Source: Bacillus changyiensis | Lineage (GTDB): Bacteria; Bacillota; Bacilli; Bacillales; Bacillaceae | Assembly (NCBI RefSeq): GCF_027706145.1 | Contig: NZ_JAQFWW010000002.1 | Location: 744,001-808,000 of the forward strand | Length of the DNA: 64,000 bases | Reading direction: 5' to 3' | Shown here: positions 57,763 to 64,000 of the stretch, in pieces | How positions within the stretch are numbered: the first letter of the stretch is position 1 | Layout of the letters: the number at the start of each line of letters is the position of its first letter | Position numbers and translations under genes: made by a program | The notes under the pieces: model-generated | The model's database searches: none | The model's input: the letters and a program-made list of their open reading frames with translations, nothing else | What the model was told of the DNA's origin: nothing

Positions 57763-59262
57763 ATGAGACTTTTTGAACTATTGCTTCTTTTGTCAAACAT
57801 CGGTTTATTTGGATTAACAATGATAGTTAAAAAAGGTGGACACAAAGTCAAACTGCTTCTCATTGCAAGCAGTTTGAGCACGGTTTTGTTGACTATTCAC
57901 CTGATAACTGAAGGATACAGAGTACAGCTTATCTTTCTATATTGTATGAGTTTTTTCTTTTTAGCCATTTCAGGTTATCGATATTTTAAAAAGAACGCTT
58001 ATCGAAAAATACCAAGGTTTATATTAGGTATAATTTATACGCTAATGGCGATCATGCTCATGATATCAGCCGTATGCTTATACGCATTCCCGGTTTTTGA
58101 GCTACCTGAACCAACAGGAAAGTACCATGTAGGGACACAAACTTTTCATTTCGTTGACAAAAAGCGAGAAGAACTATTTGATCAAACAAGCAATAGAAAA
58201 AGAGAATTAATGGTTCAAGTATGGTATCCTGCAAAACAGCCAAATGGAAAGCCTGCTCCTTTTATAGCTGAAGGTTCATTGCTGAAGGAAGAACCGTTAT
58301 CCAAAACATTCGGACTTCCTGCCATTACAATGGATTACTTGAAATACATTCCCACCCACTCTTATGTAAGTGCCAAGATTTCTACAGAAAGCCGGTCTTA
58401 CCCGCTCATCATTTTAAATCACGGCTATCAATCATCGAAAGTTTACCATACATCACAAGCCGAAAATTTAGCTAGTCATGGTTATATTGTTGCTTCTATT
58501 GATCATACATATAGTACGTTTGCTACCGTGTTTCCAGATGGACGGACAGCAACAATGAAAACAGATATAAACCAGATAGCTGAAACAAACTACCGTGATC
58601 GAGTAGGAAAAGTTTGGACAGATGATATCACATTTATCATCGATCAATTCGAACGAATCAATACCGGAAAAATTCAAACTCCGTTCAAAGGAAAACTGGA
58701 CCTGCAGCATATCGGAGTATTGGGACATTCTTTCGGTGGTGCTGCATCATACGACGTTGCTTCTGATTCGAGAATTACAGCAGGAATTGATATGGATGGC
58801 GGTCTTTACAATTATCATCGTCATCCGCGGATGACAAAACCATTTATGTTTATGTTCTCGGACATTACATTTAAACGCTTCAATGAAGTCCGACAACATC
58901 ATGTTTACACAGATGAAGAAATAAAGGAAATGGGAGCTTCCAGAGCCGAAATTGACAAAGAAAAGAAAGATGCCGAATTGGAGATCGAACATTTCAAACA
59001 TGTAGCACATCACGGCGGTCACATCTTATATTTAAAAGGTTTGACGCACTATAACTTTGCTGATGTTCAGTTCCTTACCCCGGTATTACAGCACACAGGA
59101 ATAACAGGAGATATCGATCCGACAAGATCCACTTCCATCGTGAACAAGTATACATTAAGTTTTTTTAATCAATATTTAAAAAACAAAGACGACCATCTGC
59201 TTGATCGGGCAATTGATCAATATCCGGAAGTCAAATTTGTCACTCCTCTGTTTAAGAAATAA
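57763..59262 (+). CDS. Membrane-anchored alpha/beta hydrolase (PAF acetylhydrolase-like)
   Basis: A protein of 499 residues. Four membrane segments fill the first 115 residues. An alpha/beta hydrolase domain of the platelet-activating-factor acetylhydrolase II type follows: the oxyanion-region motif 'PLIILNHGYQSSK', the nucleophile elbow 'GVLGHSFGGAAS', Asp in 'AGIDMDGGL' and a late His in 'LKGLTHYNFADVQF'. ATG 57763 follows AAAGGAGG. Activity is probably an esterase or lipase with an outward-facing active site; the natural substrate is unknown. Confidence 0.85.
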   Translation: MRLFELLLLLSNIGLFGLTMIVKKGGHKVKLLLIASSLSTVLLTIHLITEGYRVQLIFLYCMSFFFLAISGYRYFKKNAYRKIPRFILGIIYTLMAIMLMISAVCLYAFPVFELPEPTGKYHVGTQTFHFVDKKREELFDQTSNRKRELMVQVWYPAKQPNGKPAPFIAEGSLLKEEPLSKTFGLPAITMDYLKYIPTHSYVSAKISTESRSYPLIILNHGYQSSKVYHTSQAENLASHGYIVASIDHTYSTFATVFPDGRTATMKTDINQIAETNYRDRVGKVWTDDITFIIDQFERINTGKIQTPFKGKLDLQHIGVLGHSFGGAASYDVASDSRITAGIDMDGGLYNYHRHPRMTKPFMFMFSDITFKRFNEVRQHHVYTDEEIKEMGASRAEIDKEKKDAELEIEHFKHVAHHGGHILYLKGLTHYNFADVQFLTPVLQHTGITGDIDPTRSTSIVNKYTLSFFNQYLKNKDDHLLDRAIDQYPEVKFVTPLFKK

Positions 59263-59265
59263 ACA

Positions 59266-59289
59266 ATGCCCGGGCTTTTGTCTGGGCAT
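59266..59289 (+). terminator. Weak hairpin after the hydrolase gene
   Basis: Arms ATGCCC and GGGCAT enclose a 12-base loop four bases past the stop codon. No T run follows, so it may be only a partial terminator before the glycosidase gene. Confidence 0.45.
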
Positions 59290-59354
59290 AAAATCTCTAA
59301 CATACTAATATGATGATTGATAATCTATGTTCTAAAATGAGTGGAGTGGATTCA

Positions 59355-61247
59355 ATGCATTATTTCATTGGAAAAAATCAAGATAATCATGCGCCTATTT
59401 CTAATGGCAACTGTTTAGCTTGGATTCAACAATATGATGTCGGTTGTCGCCCAGTAGATAAAATCAGCCAACTATTTTTCAAATACTTTGATATGTCAAG
59501 TTCCCTTTTGGATAATCCGGGATCTTATGTTTTAGTAAAAGATCACAATGAAAAAGTCTGGTATGATCCTTATGGAATCGTTCAAGAGAAATTAGGGCAA
59601 ATTGGTGAAATTGTGTCACTTGATCATACACGATATGTAAACGGTTTTGGCATCTATGAAGTCGTTTCACATAAGGGAAATACAGTTGTCAGAACAAAAA
59701 CTTGGGCTCCTCCCAACCGAAATGCTATAATTCGTTCCATTGAAGTCAAGACCCTCCGTAGCAACTCATCGAAAGCAACCATCTATCCTGTCGTACACCT
59801 TCAAAATATTGTCCAAAGAATCAAGCACACCTTTATATCGCGAATTTCTGAAAATCAATGGCTTACAACGACCGTTTTCCCTGTTGAGAAAGCGATCTCC
59901 GGAAATATCGCAAAAGCTGTCACAGGCAGTCAGACAACCATTTTTGAACATAGTCTACTCCCTGTCCCATTGGTCTTTACAACCCCGACTCAACACATTC
60001 CAAGCCGACAATTTAGTGAACCTATCTATCAAATATTTGCCGCAGGGACTTCAAAAGAAGCGGCTCTAGAAGAATTAGCGTCTGTTCTAAAAGACATCAG
60101 AAAAAGTGAACAAACAACAATGCAGGCTTGGCAAGCTTGGCACAAACAAACAATCGACATTGGTCCACTCTCTCCACAACTCGACTATTTCTGGCGGGTT
60201 AGCCATACATTAGCAAAAATGAGTTTGCAGAGTGATGGTACCCCTATCATCATTGGTTTTAAACCATACCAAGGAAATGTCTGGATTCGCGATAGTTTAT
60301 GGATTACAACCACATTAGCGCTGGCACACCATCTAGATGATGCCGTCAGAGCGCTATATGCCACCCTCAGATATTTGAAAAAGCGTCCAGATGGAAACTT
60401 TTACTTCGCCTATAATGTTGTGACTCGTTTACCAAATGAACATGCATTTGAAAATGATACGACAGGGCTTATTTTATACGGAATATGGCAAGTGTGGTCA
60501 ATGGTTAGAGACGATCGGATCATACATGATTTGTGGCCAGTCATTAGCCAGTCAACCAATTGGATACTAGCAAATCGGGATGCCAGCGGGCTCATTCTTC
60601 CAGATGCAGGAATTTGGGAAACGTTCGGGCCCCACTTAGGAGAACGTTTTGAACATATGACATGGACATCAGCCATTTCAGCATTTGGCTTAATGAAAGC
60701 TGCGGAAATGGCTGACAAGATGTCTAAACATGAAAAAGCCGCTCAATTTAGACAGGGTGCCGTTCAACTCATTCAGGCGATCGCAAAACATAACGTCCAT
60801 AATGGAGTTGTCACTCGCTCAATGGAAACATCATTATTAGATTCATCTGTAACCCTATTTTTCTCTGAGTTTCCCATTTTCCCAACCCAATGGTTAAAGC
60901 CGACTTTGGAAGCCATTCAAAAAAGACTGGAAGACCCATTGCTCGGTGGGATTTGGCGACACGAAAGTTTAACAACCGAAGAAGGCGACCTAAAGCCCTG
61001 GACTGGACCGACTTTTTGGGTAGGGGAAGCCTTTTTAATCGCTCATCATCAACATGAAGCCTGGAAATATTTTGACCATAATTATCAAAATAGTGCGTTT
61101 TGCGGACTTTTACCGGAATTGTTATATAGTAGAGGCCGACCAAGAGGAATTGCAATGCCTAGTTATTCTCAGTCAGGTGTAATTCGTTCTTTATTATTGT
61201 ATCGAAACCATTTCGAGAATAAACAAGACGCTAAACACAATCTATAG
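59355..61247 (+). CDS. GH15-like six-hairpin glycosidase
   Basis: A protein of 630 residues without a signal peptide. The N-terminal half is a beta-sandwich ('NGNCLAWIQQYDVGC', 'FGIYEVVSHKGNTVV'). The C-terminal half, from about residue 275, is an (alpha/alpha)6 barrel of glucoamylase type: 'VWIRDSLWITTTLAL', 'ENDTTGLILYGIWQVW' and 'DAGIWETFG', where Glu in the last is a likely catalytic acid. ATG 59355 follows GTGGAG; earlier ATGs have no binding site. Relatives include glucoamylases and trehalases. The substrate is not evident, and no sugar transporter is adjacent. Confidence 0.78.
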   Translation: MHYFIGKNQDNHAPISNGNCLAWIQQYDVGCRPVDKISQLFFKYFDMSSSLLDNPGSYVLVKDHNEKVWYDPYGIVQEKLGQIGEIVSLDHTRYVNGFGIYEVVSHKGNTVVRTKTWAPPNRNAIIRSIEVKTLRSNSSKATIYPVVHLQNIVQRIKHTFISRISENQWLTTTVFPVEKAISGNIAKAVTGSQTTIFEHSLLPVPLVFTTPTQHIPSRQFSEPIYQIFAAGTSKEAALEELASVLKDIRKSEQTTMQAWQAWHKQTIDIGPLSPQLDYFWRVSHTLAKMSLQSDGTPIIIGFKPYQGNVWIRDSLWITTTLALAHHLDDAVRALYATLRYLKKRPDGNFYFAYNVVTRLPNEHAFENDTTGLILYGIWQVWSMVRDDRIIHDLWPVISQSTNWILANRDASGLILPDAGIWETFGPHLGERFEHMTWTSAISAFGLMKAAEMADKMSKHEKAAQFRQGAVQLIQAIAKHNVHNGVVTRSMETSLLDSSVTLFFSEFPIFPTQWLKPTLEAIQKRLEDPLLGGIWRHESLTTEEGDLKPWTGPTFWVGEAFLIAHHQHEAWKYFDHNYQNSAFCGLLPELLYSRGRPRGIAMPSYSQSGVIRSLLLYRNHFENKQDAKHNL

Positions 61248-61266
61248 GTTGCCTTTGCCTGAAAAA

Positions 61267-61294
61267 AAGCTGCCGAGATTTTCTCGAGCAGCTT
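61267..61294. terminator. Bidirectional terminator
   Basis: Arms AAGCTGC and GCAGCTT with inner CGAGA/TCTCG pairing, followed on the - strand by TTTTTTTCAGG. It separates the convergent glycosidase and M23 genes. Confidence 0.88.
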
Positions 61295-61313
61295 GATTTC
61301 GCTTGAAGTAGAG

Positions 61314-62228
61314 CTATCTAATTGTCATCACCCGAGGAGAAATCTGTTGCCCATTTGGTATTCTCACACCATCTTCAAGTCGATCTCCCCCACCTTTAGG
61401 CATACTAGGCCCATCTATATCCCGAAAAAACAATGGCAAACCTTCAGCCAAAAGCAGCACTTGATTTGGATTTTGTCTTTGATGATGGATGTGCAAATGT
61501 GGTTCACTGCTCATCCCTGAATTCCCTGCTCGAGCTATTGGTGTTCCTTCTTTTACAACATCTCCCTCTCTCACTTTCATGGAATCCTGCTTCAAATGCG
61601 CTAATACTAAATAAGTCCCTGTTTTTTCTATACGAATGAACAGATAATTTCCTAGCATCGATTTGAATTGATGTGCACCTGGTGTAATATCTTTTTCTCT
61701 ATCATATGCACCTACAATAGTGCCTGATATAGGAGCTACAATTTCAGCTCCATAGATTCCATAGTCTTCAAGTCTTTGACTGTCGATGACGGCCGGCTTT
61801 GCAAAGATATCATAGGCCCACCGTTCAGCAGGCAGCCACACATGATAGTTATCCTTTAGTGTATCTCCACCCCAAGCAATGATCGCTGGTTGATGAAAAG
61901 GTGAGCGAATGGATACAGCTGGTTTTACAGAATGTGGATCAGCGGGATATGCAATCTGACCTATTCCCAAAAACCAGCCGCCAGGCCATGCTGAAACAAG
62001 AGAAATCATTAATAAAATACAAATATGTTTACCAATTGAGCGTTTCTTAAATACTCTGATCAATATCACAATGAAACAAATGGTAAACGAAACAACTCCA
62101 GCTATACCAAAAACCATTAACCCCCACCAAGCATATGGTCCTGCTTCTCTTCCATAACATAAAACCGTTCCCCATAGAAGCATCAAAACGACTGCAAAAA
62201 CAATTGAAATATGTTTATTGCGAAACAC
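61314..62228 (-). CDS. Membrane-bound M23-family metallopeptidase
   Basis: A protein of 304 residues with three predicted membrane segments in the first 95 residues, then an outward LytM/M23 domain. Zinc-site elements are present: 'ERWAYDIFAKP' in place of the usual HxxxD, 'VLAHLKQDSMKVREGD' and the final 'SEPHLHIHHQ'. The first ligand His of HxxxD appears replaced by Trp, so activity is uncertain; it may be degenerate. It lies downstream of a two-component system reading the same way and may be its target. Confidence 0.82.
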   Translation of the reverse strand: MFRNKHISIVFAVVLMLLWGTVLCYGREAGPYAWWGLMVFGIAGVVSFTICFIVILIRVFKKRSIGKHICILLMISLVSAWPGGWFLGIGQIAYPADPHSVKPAVSIRSPFHQPAIIAWGGDTLKDNYHVWLPAERWAYDIFAKPAVIDSQRLEDYGIYGAEIVAPISGTIVGAYDREKDITPGAHQFKSMLGNYLFIRIEKTGTYLVLAHLKQDSMKVREGDVVKEGTPIARAGNSGMSSEPHLHIHHQRQNPNQVLLLAEGLPLFFRDIDGPSMPKGGGDRLEDGVRIPNGQQISPRVMTIR

Positions 62229-62308
62229 GATTATTCCTCCATTTATCTGTTTTTATCCATCATAAAAGGAGGCTCTTACTTTAAATGAAAGAAATCCTTA
62301 CAACTTCA

Positions 62309-63388
62309 TTAAGATTTTTCATACCTTGGTATTGAAATCGTGAACACCGTTTCAACTTCATTGCTGATGACATCTATTGATCCTGAATGGAGTTTTGCGA
62401 TACTTTGCGCAACTGCTAATCCCATCCCCTTTCCTCCTGTATGTTCATTTCTTGATTTTTCTCCGCGATAGAATCGTTCAAAAATATACGGCAGATCTTC
62501 TTTGGCAATAGCTTCGCCATAATTGATGATGTTGATGATGACATTTGATTGCCTTAATAGAACTTCTACTTTTATTTTCTTGCCTGAATTCCCATAATGA
62601 ATACCATTGCTGATGACATTTTGTAACAGTCTAACAAACAGACTGATATCTGCATGAATGTATAGCTTTTCATCCTGTATGTCTAATGCAAATTGGATTG
62701 AGTCTTTTTCCAATTGGGGAATGAAATCGATCATAACTTGCTCAATTAACCCCTTGACACTTACTTTTTCCATTTGAATGTTAATATTTTTATAGTTGAG
62801 ATTAGCATATTCAAGCAAATCATTGACTTGATTTTTCAAATTTTCGCATTTTGCTTCTAAAATTTCGATATAGTCATGACACAGGCTAGGGTTGTCTAGA
62901 TTGAGTTTAGCCAATTCTATATATCCAGACAGAGATGTCAGCGGGGTTCTTAAATCATGTGATATATTGCTGATCATTTCATTTCTAGCTTGTTCTGATT
63001 GTTTTTGTTTCTCAAGAGAATCCTTGATCGTTTCGACCATTAAACAGATATTTCGAGAAAGTTCTCCAACTTCATCATTGGTTTTGATTTCAATCAAGCT
63101 ATCAAAATTCCCTTTTTTCACCGAGTTGGCATAAGCATTAAGCTGTTCGATGCGCCTAATGATTGTTCGAGAAAACACCATAAATGTGATCGTTGTGAAG
63201 ATGAGGAATACGAGAAAATAAAGAAATGTATATTGTTCTTCTATTCGAGCTAAATCGTGATCACTTAAATCGAACAGTTTCGATAAGATGATTTGAAAAA
63301 CAACCATCATAAGCGATGCACAAATGATACTGAAGATGAATATCATTAAAAACTTAAACTGAACGCCTTTTAATAGGTTAATTTTCAA
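62309..63388 (-). CDS. Sensor histidine kinase, VanS-like architecture
   Basis: A protein of about 359 residues. Two membrane segments (about 12-34 and 54-75) enclose a loop of only about 20 residues. A HAMP domain ('YANSVKKGNFDSLIEIKTND') leads to the kinase core with His in 'NISHDLRTPLTSLSGYIEL', the N box in 'LLQNVISNGIHYG' and the G2 box in 'GKGMGLAVAQSIAKLHSG'. The start is uncertain: TTG 63388 follows GGGGAG at 12 bases; ATG 63412 has no clear binding site. The gene overlaps the regulator's end. Confidence 0.83.
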   Translation of the reverse strand: MKINLLKGVQFKFLMIFIFSIICASLMMVVFQIILSKLFDLSDHDLARIEEQYTFLYFLVFLIFTTITFMVFSRTIIRRIEQLNAYANSVKKGNFDSLIEIKTNDEVGELSRNICLMVETIKDSLEKQKQSEQARNEMISNISHDLRTPLTSLSGYIELAKLNLDNPSLCHDYIEILEAKCENLKNQVNDLLEYANLNYKNINIQMEKVSVKGLIEQVMIDFIPQLEKDSIQFALDIQDEKLYIHADISLFVRLLQNVISNGIHYGNSGKKIKVEVLLRQSNVIINIINYGEAIAKEDLPYIFERFYRGEKSRNEHTGGKGMGLAVAQSIAKLHSGSIDVISNEVETVFTISIPRYEKS

Positions 63389-64000
63389 TCTTATAACCAA
63401 CTCCCCAGACATTTTTAATGATTTGATCATCCCTTATTCCATCATTCAATTTTTCACGTAGCCGAGCAATGTGTACCATCACTGTGTTATGGCTTTCAAA
63501 ATATCTTTCCTTCCATACACTCTCAAATATTTCCTCTAACGTATATACACGATTTGGCGTTTTTGCCAAAAGTAATAAAATCTCAAATTCCGTTTTTGTT
63601 AGTCTAAGCTTTTCTCCATATAATGAAACATCTCTGGATTGTTCATTCATTTCTAATCCACGAATCCGTATGGTTTGGTCGATAGCGTTCGTTATGTTTT
63701 GGTTGAAAAACATGTATCTTCTTAACTGAGCTTTTACTCTAGCCAGCAGTTCGACAGTGCTGAACGGTTTGATGATATAATCATCAGCTCCAACACTTAA
63801 ACCAACGACCTTGTCTGTATCCGAATCCTTTGCACTGAGCAGGATAATTGGAATACTGCTCTTTTCTCTTATTTTCCGACAAACTTCTATTCCATCTATC
63901 CCAGGCATCATAATATCAAGTATGAGTAAACAAACATGATGTGTTTCCATTAGACGAATGGCCTCAAAACCATCACTTGCTTTCAAAACATGATATCCTT
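63378..64000 (-). CDS. OmpR-family response regulator (5' end outside window)
   Basis: The frame is open to the window edge, so about the first 25 residues are missing. The visible receiver part runs GYHVLKASDGFEAIRLMETH, has the phospho-acceptor Asp in 'LLILDIMMPGIDGIEV', Ser in 'ILLSAKDSDTDKV' and Lys in 'IIKPFSTVE'. The winged helix ends 'NTVMVHIARLREKLN' and 'VWGVGYKIEN'. It is the partner of the kinase that follows. The pair and the M23 gene suggest a wall-stress response, which is inference. Confidence 0.85.
   Translation of the reverse strand, partial: GYHVLKASDGFEAIRLMETHHVCLLILDIMMPGIDGIEVCRKIREKSSIPIILLSAKDSDTDKVVGLSVGADDYIIKPFSTVELLARVKAQLRRYMFFNQNITNAIDQTIRIRGLEMNEQSRDVSLYGEKLRLTKTEFEILLLLAKTPNRVYTLEEIFESVWKERYFESHNTVMVHIARLREKLNDGIRDDQIIKNVWGVGYKIEN

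Overview
The window looks like the chromosome of a Bacillus species of the broad B. subtilis group, with moderate to low GC by eye. Many genes read as clear orthologues of B. subtilis genes: the iol operon with iolR and iolS, dra-nupC-pdp with deoR, abn2 (yxiA), yxeI, yxeH, yxeB and htpG. Their neighbourhood is also that of the yxi/yxe/iol part of the B. subtilis chromosome. The species cannot be fixed from the sequence. An isocitrate lyase/malate synthase pair, which B. subtilis 168 lacks, and a shortened iol operon argue against B. subtilis itself. No rRNA, tRNA, CRISPR array or complete insertion sequence was seen.

Layout. 1-0.8 kb: the edge of a type VII secretion-linked operon (a truncated helical protein preceded by DUF4176). 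1.0-2.7 kb: a MOSC protein divergent from a LysR regulator. 2.7-5.8 kb: a yhfH-aceB-aceA glyoxylate-bypass operon. 6.0-6.7 kb: a scar with a broken MFS transporter. 6.8-9.3 kb: yxeI (Ntn acylase) and abn2 (arabinanase). 9.6-14 kb: deoxyribonucleoside use, dra-nupC-pdp under DeoR and probably CcpA. 14.2-18.7 kb: bceRS and bceAB, antimicrobial-peptide sensing and resistance. 19-28.2 kb: inositol catabolism iolABCDEG, divergent iolR-iolS. 28.2-34.9 kb: an accessory cassette (response regulator, kinase, beta-propeller protein, polysaccharide deacetylase, LCP ligase) lying between two diverged direct copies of the iolS 3' end plus terminator plus acetyltransferase gene. 35-40 kb: htpG, yxeH, a glycerol-1-phosphate dehydrogenase translationally coupled to a HAD phosphatase. 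40-43.6 kb: Fur-controlled iron uptake (yxeB; feoA, feoB and a small Cys-rich partner). 43.6-48.2 kb: acyltransferase, lactate permease, SDR oxidoreductase with TetR regulator. 48.3-52.7 kb: a second Bce-type system. 53-57.6 kb: chemoreceptor, Na+/alanine symporter and divergent alanine dehydrogenase with two cre-like sites. 57.8-64 kb: esterase-like hydrolase, GH15-like glycosidase, M23 peptidase and a two-component system that runs off the window.

Themes. Much of the region is catabolic (glyoxylate, deoxyribose, arabinan, inositol, alanine, lactate) and carries visible cre-like, DeoR and IolR-type operator candidates. A second theme is the cell envelope: two Bce modules, the inserted cassette and the final kinase/M23 group. 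In both Bce-type systems an inverted repeat fitting the family operator pattern TNACA-N4-TGTNA sits on the stop codon of the kinase gene, just before the ABC transporter genes. The most unusual structure is the duplication-flanked envelope cassette inserted between iolS and htpG.
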